From JBLMXQ01 sp050257855 (lineage in GTDB: Bacteria; Acidobacteriota; Vicinamibacteria; Vicinamibacterales; CAVVIG01): DNA of 64,000 nt. Both the position numbers and the translations under genes were made by a program. How positions within the stretch are numbered: the first letter of the stretch is position 1; each line of letters starts with the position of its first letter. The notes under the pieces were generated by a model. That model searched no databases. It was not told the origin of the DNA and was given only the letters and a program-made list of their open reading frames with translations. Positions 41,568-49,342 of the stretch are shown piece by piece. The stretch is taken from assembly GCA_050257855.1 (NCBI GenBank), contig JBLMXQ010000094.1, positions 22,257-86,256 of the forward strand. The letters run 5' to 3'.

Positions 41568-41585
41568 GTCTGACTCCTGAAAGGA

Positions 41586-41603
41586 CGCGGGGCTCGACCC
41601 GCG
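41586..41603. repeat. GC hairpin in rpsP leader
   Basis: Six-bp arms CGCGGG and CCCGCG around GCTCGA, 18 nt upstream of the rpsP ATG. GGGGCYC hairpin family. Confidence 0.5.
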
Positions 41604-41624
41604 ACCGAATTTCGCTGCGCGTGC

Positions 41625-41646
41625 GGGACGGCCTGAAGGCCGTCCC
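41625..41646. repeat. 22-bp REP-like palindrome, copy 2
   Basis: Arms GGGACGGCCT and AGGCCGTCCC around GA; identical to 11772-11793 in inverse orientation. Confidence 0.85.
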
Positions 41647-41655
41647 CTACCAGGC

Positions 41656-41735
41656 ACCGGTAGCGCCCGGCCTTCAGGCCGGGCGTTCTTCGAGTACCGG
41701 TAGCGCCCGGCCTTCAGGCCGGGCGTTGCTTCGAG
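41656..41735. repeat. Tandem pair of 40-bp units with CGCCCGGCCT palindromes
   Basis: Two adjacent 40-bp units, each holding a 22-bp palindrome (41664-41685 and 41704-41725; arms CGCCCGGCCT and AGGCCGGGCG around TC), flanked by ACCGGTAG on the left and CTTCGAG on the right. They differ from copies 1 and 2 by compensatory changes in the outer arm, keeping the stem paired. Confidence 0.85.
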
Positions 41736-41744
41736 CGCCGCGGG

Positions 41745-43124
41745 CTACCCGCGGTTGCGCAGCATCTGCATCGCCCGGCGCCGCGACGTCCGGCCGCCGC
41801 CGGCGAGCCCGGCCATCCCGCCGAGCGACTTCAACATCTTCTGCATCTGCACGAACTGCTTGAGCAGCCGGTTCACTTCCTCGACCGACGTCCCGCTGCC
41901 CTTCGCGATCCGCTTGCGCCGGCTGCCGTTGATGATGTGCTGCCGTCGCCGCTCCTCGGGCGTCATCGACGAGATGATCGCCTCGATGCGGGACAGCTGC
42001 TTCTCGTCCGGCTTGTTCTGCGCCAGCGCCTTGATGTTGCCCATCCCGGGCAGCATGCCGACGATCGATTCGAGCGGCCCCATCTTCCGGATCGTCTTGA
42101 GCTGATCGCGGAAGTCCTCGAGCGTGAACTCGTTCGACCGGATCTTCTGTTCGAGCCGGGCCGCGTCCTCTTCGTCGATGGCCGCTTCGGCCTTCTCGAT
42201 GAGCGACAGCACATCGCCCATCCCGAGCACCCGTGACACGACGCGCTCGGGATGGAACGGCTCGAGATCCTCCAGCCGCTCGCCGCTGCCGACGAACGCG
42301 ATCGGCACGCCGACGACGGAGACGACCGACAGCGCGGCGCCGCCCCGGGCGTCGCCGTCCAGCTTCGTCAGCACGACGCCGGTCACTCCGACGCGCGCGT
42401 TGAATTCGCCCGCGCTCTTGATCGCGTCCTGGCCGGTCATCGCGTCGGCGACGAACAGCCGATCCGCCGGGTCGGTCGCCTCCTTGATCGCGACGAGCTC
42501 GTGCATCAGCTCGTCGTCGATGTGGAGCCGCCCCGCGCTGTCGACGATGACGACGTCGAACCCGAGGGTCTTCGCTTCGGCGACCGCTCCCTCCGCCCGG
42601 GCCACCGGGTTCATCTGGCCCGAGGGATCGAACACGCGCACGCCGGCCTTCTGGCCGACGACGTTCAGCTGCTGGATGGCCGCCGGACGCTTCACGTCGG
42701 TCGACACGAGCAGCGGATGCCGCCCCTGCCGCGCCAGCCACTTCGCCAGCTTGCCGGCGGTCGTCGTCTTCCCGGCGCCCTGCAGCCCGAGCAGCAGCAC
42801 GACGCGCGGCCGGCTGGTCGTCGGCTGCAGGCCTCCCTCGGCATTCCCGAAGAGGGCGACCATCTCGTCGCGAACGATCCGGACGACCTCCTGCGACGGC
42901 ACGAGGCCGCGCATCACGCCCGCCTGGTCGGCAGCGACCGCGTCGAGCGCCTTGTCGCGGACGCGGTCGATGAACGCCTTGACGACCTTGAAATTGACGT
43001 CCGCTTCGAGCAGCGCAAGTCGGATCTCGCGGAGCGCCGCCTCGACGTTCTCCGGTGTCAGCCGGGACTCTCCCCGCAGGGTCTTGAAGACGTCCTGCAG
43101 GCGCGTGCTCAGGGATTCGAACAT
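41745..43124 (-). CDS. ffh: Signal recognition particle protein Ffh (SRP54)
   Basis: GTPase that with 4.5S RNA targets nascent membrane proteins to FtsY. The 459-residue product has the N domain (1-90), G1 LLGLQGAGKTTTAGKLA, DVKRPAAIQQL, G3 VDSAGRLHIDDELM, G4 LTKLDGDARGGAAL and an M domain from about 295 with LPGMGNIKAL and RRKRIAKGSGTSVEEVNRLLKQF (SRP RNA-binding). A strong promoter and a 7-bp stem hairpin lie upstream. Confidence 0.97.
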   Translation of the reverse strand: MFESLSTRLQDVFKTLRGESRLTPENVEAALREIRLALLEADVNFKVVKAFIDRVRDKALDAVAADQAGVMRGLVPSQEVVRIVRDEMVALFGNAEGGLQPTTSRPRVVLLLGLQGAGKTTTAGKLAKWLARQGRHPLLVSTDVKRPAAIQQLNVVGQKAGVRVFDPSGQMNPVARAEGAVAEAKTLGFDVVIVDSAGRLHIDDELMHELVAIKEATDPADRLFVADAMTGQDAIKSAGEFNARVGVTGVVLTKLDGDARGGAALSVVSVVGVPIAFVGSGERLEDLEPFHPERVVSRVLGMGDVLSLIEKAEAAIDEEDAARLEQKIRSNEFTLEDFRDQLKTIRKMGPLESIVGMLPGMGNIKALAQNKPDEKQLSRIEAIISSMTPEERRRQHIINGSRRKRIAKGSGTSVEEVNRLLKQFVQMQKMLKSLGGMAGLAGGGRTSRRRAMQMLRNRG

Positions 43125-43130
43125 GACAAC

Positions 43131-43152
43131 TGCGCTAAGGTGCTCTAGCGCA
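43131..43152 (-). promoter_or_regulatory. Inverted repeat in ffh 5' leader
   Basis: Perfect 7-bp arms TGCGCTA and TAGCGCA around an 8-nt loop, between the ffh promoter and its start codon (7 nt from the ATG). It could be an operator or an mRNA hairpin occluding the ribosome-binding region. Confidence 0.45.
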
Positions 43153-43159
43153 AACCCTT

Positions 43160-43189
43160 ATCGTAGCGGACGGCCGGGCGGGAAGTCAA
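43160..43189 (-). promoter_or_regulatory. Sigma-70 promoter of ffh
   Basis: On the minus strand, -35 TTGACT (43184-43189), 18-nt spacer, -10 TACGAT (43160-43165). The -35 overlaps the ribBA stop codon, so ffh can be expressed independently of the riboflavin genes. Confidence 0.65.
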
Positions 43190-44433
43190 ACCGACGAGAG
43201 CTTGTGACCGAGCTTCTCCTTCTTGGTCTTCAGATACCGGCGGGTCGACTCCGACGCGGGAATCTCGAGCGGGAGCCATTCGCTGACCGACAGGCCGTAG
43301 CCCTCGATGCCCACGAGCTTGCGCGGGTTGTTGCTGAGCAGCCGCATCGTCCGGACGCCGAGCTCGCGCAGAATCTGAACGCCGATGCCGTAGTCGCGCT
43401 GATCGGCCTTGAAGCCCAGGCGCTCGTTGGCTTCGACCGTGTCGAATCCCTCGTCCTGCAGCTCGTAGGCGCGGATCTTGTTCGCCAGGCCGATGCCGCG
43501 CCCCTCCTGCCGCAGGTAGAGCAGCACGCCCCGCCCCTCGGCGGCGATCCGCCGCATCGCGCGATCGAGCTGCGCGCCGCAGTCGCACCGCGCCGAATGG
43601 AACACGTCGCCGGTCAGACACTCGGAGTGAACGCGCACGAGCACGTCCTGCCCGTCGCCGATGTCGCCGCACACCAGCGCCACGTGCGTCTGCCGCTCGA
43701 CGATGCTCTCGAACCCCTGGACGTGGAAGTCTCCGTACTCGGTCGGCAGCCAGGCGTTCGCCACGCGCTTGACGAGCGACTCGGTCCGCATCCGGTATTT
43801 GATGAGATCCGCGATCGTGACGAGCGGGAGCCCGTGCTTCCGGGCGAATTTCGCGAGCTGCGGCACGCGCGCCATGGTGCCGTCCTCGTTCATGATCTCG
43901 CAGATGACGCCGGCCGGGTACAGCCCCGCGATGCGCGCCAGGTCGACCGCCGCCTCGGTCTGCCCCGCCCGCACCATCACGCCGCCGGTCCGCGCGCGCA
44001 GCGGGAACATGTGGCCGGGTCGCGCCAGATCCGACGGGCGCGTCGCCGGGTCGATGGCCGCCAGGACCGTCTGCGCGCGATCGGCGGCCGAGATCCCGGT
44101 GCTCGTACGCCCCTTGGCCTCGATCGACACGCAGAACGCCGTCTCGAACCGCGAGCTGTTCTGCGAGACCATCAGCGGAATGTCCAGCTCGTCGAGCCGC
44201 TCGGGCGTCATCGCGAGGCAGATCAGACCGCGCCCGTAACGCGCCATGAAGTTGATCGCCTCCGGCGTGATCTTCTCCGCGGCAATCGTGAGATCGCCTT
44301 CGTTCTCGCGATCCTCGTCGTCCACGACGATGATCATGCGTCCGGCGCGGAAGGCGTCGACCGCCTCGGCGATGGGGGCAAACGGAGTCCGGCGCTTGCG
44401 TGCGCCCTTCGCGATCTCCATGCGGCGTCTCAT
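43186..44433 (-). CDS. ribBA: Bifunctional DHBP synthase / GTP cyclohydrolase II
   Basis: Supplies both riboflavin precursors. The 415-residue protein has an N-terminal DHBP synthase domain (about 20-215: IIVVDDEDRENEGDLTIAAE, RPGHMFPLRARTGGV, EIMNEDGTMAR) and a C-terminal GTP cyclohydrolase II domain (about 220-410). The latter has its zinc motif in HSECLTGDVFHSARCDCGAQL, plus RQEGRGIGLANKIRAYELQD and NNPRKLVGIEGYGL. Both active sites look complete. It follows ribE after a 45-nt gap with iterated words. Confidence 0.96.
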   Translation of the reverse strand: MRRRMEIAKGARKRRTPFAPIAEAVDAFRAGRMIIVVDDEDRENEGDLTIAAEKITPEAINFMARYGRGLICLAMTPERLDELDIPLMVSQNSSRFETAFCVSIEAKGRTSTGISAADRAQTVLAAIDPATRPSDLARPGHMFPLRARTGGVMVRAGQTEAAVDLARIAGLYPAGVICEIMNEDGTMARVPQLAKFARKHGLPLVTIADLIKYRMRTESLVKRVANAWLPTEYGDFHVQGFESIVERQTHVALVCGDIGDGQDVLVRVHSECLTGDVFHSARCDCGAQLDRAMRRIAAEGRGVLLYLRQEGRGIGLANKIRAYELQDEGFDTVEANERLGFKADQRDYGIGVQILRELGVRTMRLLSNNPRKLVGIEGYGLSVSEWLPLEIPASESTRRYLKTKKEKLGHKLSSV

Positions 44434-44455
44434 CTCAGCTTTCGGCTGATGGCTA

Positions 44456-44486
44456 TCGGCTCTCAGTGCTGTCGGCTCTCAGTGCT
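44456..44486. repeat. Tandem 15-bp words at the ribE stop
   Basis: TCGGCTCTCAGTGCT occurs at 44456-44470 and 44472-44486. The second copy supplies the ribE stop codon and its last residues. The GTCGGCTATC/GTCGGCTCTC words reappear in the groES-groEL gap. Confidence 0.65.
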
Positions 44487-45105
44487 TGACTTCGAGGGGG
44501 TCCGCGCCGAGCGCGAGCCCCGCGACCTCGGCGGCGCGGACCACGTACTTCCCCACGAGGTCGCACTCGATGTTCACCGGATCGCGCCGCCGGGCGCGCC
44601 GGAGGCTGGTGTGCTCGATCGTGTACGGCACGAGCTGCACGTCGAACGAGCCTGCGTCGAGGCCGGCGACCGTCAGACTGATGCCGTCGACGGCAATCGA
44701 CCCCTTCCGGACGATATAGGGCGCGAGCGGCGCCGGAAAGCTCACGGTCAGCCACTGGAACTCGGCGTCGTCGCGCAGCGCTTCGATGTGACCAATCGCG
44801 TCGACATGCCCCTGCACGAAATGGCCGCCGAACCGGCCGTCCGCGCGGAGCGGCCGCTCCAGGTTGACGAGGGCGCCCTCGCCGAGCGAGCCGAGCGTCG
44901 TGACGCGCATCGTCTCCGGCCCGACGTCCGCGTGGACGTGACCGCCCTCGGCAGCAGTCACGGTCAGGCAGACGCCGTTGACCGCCAGACTGTCGCCTGG
45001 CGCGAGCTCCGGCGAGAGCGACGTCGCGATCCGCAGGCGCACGCCGCCGCTCGTCGGCGTCGCCTCGGCGATCTCGCCGACCGCTTCAACGAGCCCTGTG
45101 AACAT
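44479..45105 (-). CDS. ribE: Riboflavin synthase alpha subunit
   Basis: Dismutates two 6,7-dimethyl-8-ribityllumazines to riboflavin. The 208-residue product is two similar beta barrels: MFTGLVEAVGEI with DSLAVNGVCLTVT in the first, and GGHFVQGHVDAIG with GSIAVDGISLTVAGL in the second. The start overlaps ribD by 20 nt. No lumazine synthase gene (ribH) is seen in the window. Confidence 0.95.
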   Translation of the reverse strand: MFTGLVEAVGEIAEATPTSGGVRLRIATSLSPELAPGDSLAVNGVCLTVTAAEGGHVHADVGPETMRVTTLGSLGEGALVNLERPLRADGRFGGHFVQGHVDAIGHIEALRDDAEFQWLTVSFPAPLAPYIVRKGSIAVDGISLTVAGLDAGSFDVQLVPYTIEHTSLRRARRRDPVNIECDLVGKYVVRAAEVAGLALGADPLEVKH

Positions 45106-46165
45106 ATCCTTCGATCATCACGTCGGGTCCGAGCGCCTCGACGCGCACTTCGTCGAGGCCGGCAGCCGAGAACGAACACCCTTCCAGAAACCGCACGCCG
45201 CCAGCGCCCAGCACGTGGGGCGTGACATACAGCCGCACCTGATCCACCACGCCTTCGTCCCACGCGGCCCGGTGGAGCGTGGCGCCGCCTTCGAGCAGGA
45301 CCGAGCCGATACGCCTGGCGCCGAGCTCGTGGAGCGCCGACCGGACGCTGCCGTCGGTCGTGACGATTTCCGCGCCGCGCGCTTCGAGAGCGGCCCGGCT
45401 GGCACTCCCCGCCGACTGAGCCGTAGTCATGATGATGACAGGGCCGGCATCGCCTGTCGAGAGGACCTGCGCGGTCGCCGGCGTGCGCAGCCGGCGGTCG
45501 AAGAGGACGCGCGTCAGCGGGCGCTCGCGATAGGGCCCGCGCGCGGTCAGGCGGGGGTCGTCGGCCAGGATCGTGCCGACGCCGACGGCTATCGCATCCA
45601 CGGCGGCGCGCTCGCGGTGCGCATGCCGGTTCGCCGCCGCCGACGTGAGCGACGTCGGCCGTCCCGCCACCGCCGAGAGACAGCCGTCGAGGCTCGTTGC
45701 CGCCTTCAAGATCACGAACGGGCAACCGGTGCGCATCAGGGTGAAGAACGGCAGGTTCAGCCTGGTCGCTTCATGCGCTCCGAGCCCGACCTCGACGTCC
45801 ACGCCGTGCACGCGCAGGTAGTCGAATCCGCGCCCGCGCACCAGCGGATTGGGATCTTCGACGGCCGCGACCACGCGGGCGATGCCGGCGTCGGCGATTC
45901 GCGCAACGCAGGGCCCGGTCCGGCCCACATGACAGCACGGCTCGAGCGTGCAGTACATCGTGCCGCCGCGGGCGCGATCGCCCGCCATCGTCAGCGCATG
46001 AATCTCCGCGTGCGGCTCGCCTGCGCGCTCGTGACTCCCGTGCCCCACAATCACGCCGTCAGCCGACACGACGACTGCCCCGACCACCGGATTCGGGCTG
46101 GTCCGGCCGCGGCCGCGCCCCGCGTGAAACAGGGCGCGGTCCATGAAATCGGCTGGCGTGAGCAT
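45086..46165 (-). CDS. ribD: Bifunctional diaminohydroxyphosphoribosylaminopyrimidine deaminase / reductase RibD
   Basis: Second and third steps of riboflavin synthesis. ATG at 46165 gives 359 residues; a longer frame upstream would run into the ftsY gap palindrome. The deaminase (1-145) has zinc ligands in HAEIHAL and CTLEPCCHVGRTGPC. The reductase (150-359) has FVILKAATSLDG, VDAIAVGVGTILADDPRL, RVLFDRRLRTP and SVLLEGGATLHRA. No clear ribosome-binding site; ATG at 46183 is an alternative start. Confidence 0.95.
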   Translation of the reverse strand: MLTPADFMDRALFHAGRGRGRTSPNPVVGAVVVSADGVIVGHGSHERAGEPHAEIHALTMAGDRARGGTMYCTLEPCCHVGRTGPCVARIADAGIARVVAAVEDPNPLVRGRGFDYLRVHGVDVEVGLGAHEATRLNLPFFTLMRTGCPFVILKAATSLDGCLSAVAGRPTSLTSAAANRHAHRERAAVDAIAVGVGTILADDPRLTARGPYRERPLTRVLFDRRLRTPATAQVLSTGDAGPVIIMTTAQSAGSASRAALEARGAEIVTTDGSVRSALHELGARRIGSVLLEGGATLHRAAWDEGVVDQVRLYVTPHVLGAGGVRFLEGCSFSAAGLDEVRVEALGPDVMIEGYVHRAR

Positions 46166-46192
46166 GACTGCAGGCGCTGGCATTCTCACTGG

Positions 46193-46214
46193 CGCCGGGG
46201 CCCCACCCCCGGCG
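46193..46214. repeat. GC hairpin between ftsY and ribD
   Basis: Eight-bp arms CGCCGGGG and CCCCGGCG around loop CCCCAC, the same loop as the hairpin after tRNA-Ala. It lies in the 61-nt gap between the ftsY stop and the ribD start. Confidence 0.6.
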
Positions 46215-46226
46215 CGACCTGACGCG

Positions 46227-47150
46227 CTACCATTTCTCCTGGAAGAGCCCCTCCACGTACTCGGTCGCATCGAACGGGACGAGGTCGTCTATCCCTTCGC
46301 CGACGCCGACGTAGCGGATCGGCAGCTTCAGGTCGTTGGCAATCGCGACGGCCACGCCGCCCTTCGCCGTCCCGTCCAGTTTCGTGAGCACGATGCCGTT
46401 CACGCCCGCGACGCCCATGAACTCGCGTGCCTGCGCCAGGCCGTTCTGCCCGACCGTGGCATCGAGGACGAGCAGGACCTCCTGCGGCGCACCCGGCACC
46501 TCGCGCGCGGCGATGCGGCGGATCTTGTCCAGCTCGTTCATCAGGTTCACGCGCGTGTGCAGCCGGCCGGCGGTGTCCACGAGAATCGGATCGCGGCCCT
46601 TCGCCTTTCCCGACGAAATGGCGTCGAAGACGACAGCCGCGGGGTCGGCGCCCTCGCGGGCGCGCACCATGTCGACGCCGGCGCGCCGGGCCCAGATCTC
46701 CAGTTGCTCGACGGCAGCGGCGCGAAAGGTGTCGGCCGCGCAGATGAGCGGCGCGCGACCCTCATTCTTGAGCAGGCTGGCCAGCTTGCCAACCGTGGTC
46801 GTCTTGCCCGTGCCGTTGACCCCGACGACGAGCACGACGGTCGGCGGCGCCGTCGGGGGCCGCGGATTGTCGACGGCGTCGAAGATGCCGCGAATCTCTT
46901 CCTTGACGAGATCGCGCAGGCTCTCGCCGTGCCGTGCGCGGCTCCTGACGCTCGCGATGATGCGATCGGTGGCGGCGACGCCGATGTCGGCCGAAATCAG
47001 GACTTCTTCGAGCGCTTCGATGGTCTCGACGTCGACCGGCCGCGATCTCCGCTCGGGCTCGTCGGCGCGGCGGACGATCTCGTCGAATCTTCCGACGATC
47101 TGCTGAGTGGTGCGCGAGAGCCCCTGTCGGAGCCGGCCGAGAAATCCCAT
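46227..47150 (-). CDS. ftsY: SRP receptor FtsY
   Basis: Membrane-associated GTPase that docks Ffh-ribosome complexes. The 307-residue product is a minimal N-G form without the acidic A domain of E. coli. It starts GFLGRLRQGLSRTTQQIVGRF, with an amphipathic N-terminus that could bind the membrane, then G1 VVGVNGTGKTTTVGKLA, ADTFRAAAVEQLEIWA, G3 VDTAGRLHTRVNLMNEL, G4 LTKLDGTAKGG and YVGVGEGIDDLVPF. It shares the minus-strand run with ffh but not its operon. Confidence 0.96.
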   Translation of the reverse strand: MGFLGRLRQGLSRTTQQIVGRFDEIVRRADEPERRSRPVDVETIEALEEVLISADIGVAATDRIIASVRSRARHGESLRDLVKEEIRGIFDAVDNPRPPTAPPTVVLVVGVNGTGKTTTVGKLASLLKNEGRAPLICAADTFRAAAVEQLEIWARRAGVDMVRAREGADPAAVVFDAISSGKAKGRDPILVDTAGRLHTRVNLMNELDKIRRIAAREVPGAPQEVLLVLDATVGQNGLAQAREFMGVAGVNGIVLTKLDGTAKGGVAVAIANDLKLPIRYVGVGEGIDDLVPFDATEYVEGLFQEKW

Positions 47151-47159
47151 CCCGCGATC

Positions 47160-48164
47160 TTACGCCCGCTCGGCTTCGGCCCGCTGCGGCCGGACCATCA
47201 GCGCCTGCACGGCGGCGCGCGGATCGGAGCGGCCCGCGAGGACCTCGGCCATCTGGGCGGCGATCGGGAGCTCGATGCCGTGCCGCACGCCGAGCGCCAG
47301 CGCAGCACCGGTCGTTCGCACACCCTCCGGCACCATCCTGGTCGCCGCCAGGATTTCGTGCAGCGGACGGCCGCGCGCCAGCTCCACGCCGACGTGCCGG
47401 TTGCGGCTCAGGCTGCCGGTGCACGTCAGCACGAGATCGCCGAGGCCGCTCAGTCCGGCGAGCGTCTCGCGCCGGCCGCCCACGGCGCACGAGAGCCGCG
47501 TGATCTCCGCGAGACCGCGCGTGATCAGGGCGGCGAGCGCGTTGTGGCCGAGGCCGAGGCCTTCGACCACGCCGGCGGCGATCGCAATCACGTTCTTCAG
47601 CGCACCGCCGATTTCCACGCCGGTCACATCGTCGCTGACGTAGAGGCGGAGCGACGGTCCGCGAAATTCCTCCTGCACGAGCGCCGCCGCGTCCGCGCGC
47701 CTCGAGGCTGCGAGGACGGCGGTCGGCAGCTGCCGCGCCACCTCGCTCGCGAAGCTCGGCCCTGAGAGCACGACGACATCGCGCGACGGCCCGAGCTCCT
47801 GAGCGATCACCTCGGACATTCGCAGCAGCGAATCGGTCTCGAGCCCCTTGGTGGCGCTGACCACCGTGGCGCGGGCGGACAGGTGAGGCGCCGCGCTGCG
47901 CATGACGGCGCGGCATCCGTGCGAGGGGGTGGCCGAGACGATCAGATCGCTGCCGCGCAGCGCCCGGTCCAGCGCGTCGGTCATCACGACCGCGGGAGGG
48001 AGCGTCACGTCCGGCAGGTACACCGCGTTCGCGCGGCGGGCGGCCATGTCGGCCACCAGCGCGCTGTCGCGGCCCCAGAGGCGCACGTCGTGGCCGATGC
48101 GCCCGAGGTGGACAGCCAGGGCGGTGCCCCAGCCCCCGGCGCCGAGAACGGCGATCGTGCGCAT
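47160..48164 (-). CDS. gpsA: Glycerol-3-phosphate dehydrogenase [NAD(P)+]
   Basis: Reduces dihydroxyacetone phosphate to sn-glycerol 3-phosphate for phospholipids. The 334-residue product has the Rossmann loop IAVLGAGGWGTALAVHLG, ISATKGLE-type sequence (VVSATKGLETDSLL), the catalytic lysine segment GGALKNVIAIAAGVVEGL and GLGDLVLTCTGSLSRNRHVG. It is followed by plsY-upstream and ftsY-downstream genes; plsY consumes its product, a sensible pairing. Confidence 0.96.
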   Translation of the reverse strand: MRTIAVLGAGGWGTALAVHLGRIGHDVRLWGRDSALVADMAARRANAVYLPDVTLPPAVVMTDALDRALRGSDLIVSATPSHGCRAVMRSAAPHLSARATVVSATKGLETDSLLRMSEVIAQELGPSRDVVVLSGPSFASEVARQLPTAVLAASRRADAAALVQEEFRGPSLRLYVSDDVTGVEIGGALKNVIAIAAGVVEGLGLGHNALAALITRGLAEITRLSCAVGGRRETLAGLSGLGDLVLTCTGSLSRNRHVGVELARGRPLHEILAATRMVPEGVRTTGAALALGVRHGIELPIAAQMAEVLAGRSDPRAAVQALMVRPQRAEAERA

Positions 48165-48190
48165 GACTCAGCGCTCCACGTCGCGAGCGA

Positions 48191-48778
48191 TCACGCGCGC
48201 GCGCCGATCCGGCGTTCTGTGCCGGTCCGCAGCCGCGCGAGATTCGACCGGTGGCGGAACACGATCAGTGCGGCGGTACCCGCCGCCGCGAAGACGGCAG
48301 GCTCTGCGCTGCCGGTGCCGTACGCGATCGCGGGGAGCGCCGCGATCGCCAGCACCGACCCGAGGGAGATGTACTTGGTGACCCAGACGGTGATGAAGAA
48401 GATCGCCGCCGCCCAGGGGAGCGCTGCAGGCGTCAGGACCGAAAATACGCCGCACGCCGTGGCCACACCCTTCCCGCCGCGGAAACGCAGCCACACGGGA
48501 TAGATGTGCCCGACGATTGCCGCGACCCCGGCCGCCGCCATCGTGGGCGAGTCGGCAGCCGCCCGCGCCGCGAACAGCACGCTCGCCGCTCCCTTGGCGA
48601 CGTCGAGCACGGCGACGAGCACGCCGGCCGTCACGCCCGAGGCGCGAAGGACGTTGGCCGCACCCAGATTGCCGCTGCCGACGCGGCGCAGATCGGCGCC
48701 CCAGCGGCGCGCGAGCAGCAGCGCGAAGGGAACTGAGCCGATGCAGTAGGCGATGGCAACGACGGCGATGGGAGACAT
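48191..48778 (-). CDS. plsY: Glycerol-3-phosphate acyltransferase PlsY
   Basis: Integral membrane enzyme transferring acyl from acyl phosphate to glycerol 3-phosphate. The 195-residue product has five predicted helices and the three PlsY motifs: YCIGSVPFALLLARRWGADLRRVGSGNLGAANVLR, FRGGKGVATACGV and VLAIAALPAIAYGTGSAEP-like C-terminal loop. The ATG immediately follows the thpR stop. With gpsA downstream it forms a phospholipid entry module. Confidence 0.95.
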   Translation of the reverse strand: MSPIAVVAIAYCIGSVPFALLLARRWGADLRRVGSGNLGAANVLRASGVTAGVLVAVLDVAKGAASVLFAARAAADSPTMAAAGVAAIVGHIYPVWLRFRGGKGVATACGVFSVLTPAALPWAAAIFFITVWVTKYISLGSVLAIAALPAIAYGTGSAEPAVFAAAGTAALIVFRHRSNLARLRTGTERRIGARA

Positions 48779-49342
48779 TCACTGCGCGCGGAGCGAGGCT
48801 CGCGCGAGCACATTATAGGACGGACCGTTCGAGCCCAGGCGGCTTTCGTACAACGTGACCTCGCGCACGTCGATCCGCGCAACCGCGCGCGCGTCGGCGT
48901 CGGGCAGCCGGCGGTCGGACGGCCGCGACTCGCGCCAGCGGGCGAGCGTCAGGTGCGGATGGAACGGACGCGCGTCGACCGGAAGGTCCGCCTGCGCGAC
49001 ACGCGCGCGCACGAGGCGCTCGAGCTCGATCGCCTCGCGCACGCCGGCTTCGAGCCCCAGCCACAGCACGCGCGGCGCGCGCTCCGGGGGAAACGTGCCG
49101 AGGCCGCCCAGCACGGCCGTGAACGGCGCGATGTCGACCGCCGCGCTCATGTTCTCGATGAGGGCGGGGACCTGCGCCTCGGGAAGTTCGCCGAGGAAGA
49201 CGAGCGTGAGGTGCATGTGTTCCGGGCGCACCCAGCGCAGCGACGATCGACCTCGATCCAGCGCGCGCCGGAGTCGAGCCTGCACGCCCGCGATGGCGGT
49301 CCGCGCCTCGTCGCTCAGATCGACGGCGGTGAAGAGCCTCAT
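48779..49342 (-). CDS. thpR: RNA 2',3'-cyclic phosphodiesterase ThpR
   Basis: 2H-phosphoesterase family, hydrolysing 2',3'-cyclic RNA ends. The 187-residue product holds the two H-x-T motifs, HMHLTLVFLGE (about 42-52) and HPHLTLARW (about 127-135), and begins MRLFTAVDLSDEARTAI as is typical. It overlaps the cinA stop by ATGA, a frequent cinA-thpR pairing. Confidence 0.94.
   Translation of the reverse strand: MRLFTAVDLSDEARTAIAGVQARLRRALDRGRSSLRWVRPEHMHLTLVFLGELPEAQVPALIENMSAAVDIAPFTAVLGGLGTFPPERAPRVLWLGLEAGVREAIELERLVRARVAQADLPVDARPFHPHLTLARWRESRPSDRRLPDADARAVARIDVREVTLYESRLGSNGPSYNVLARASLRAQ

Noticed and set aside
42124..45225. 1033-codon plus-strand open frame
   Set aside because: Antisense to ffh, ribBA and ribE, whose motifs are unmistakable.
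46166..46226. FMN riboswitch ahead of ribD
   Set aside because: The 61-nt gap is too short and holds only the GC hairpin; no RFN-element pattern is visible.
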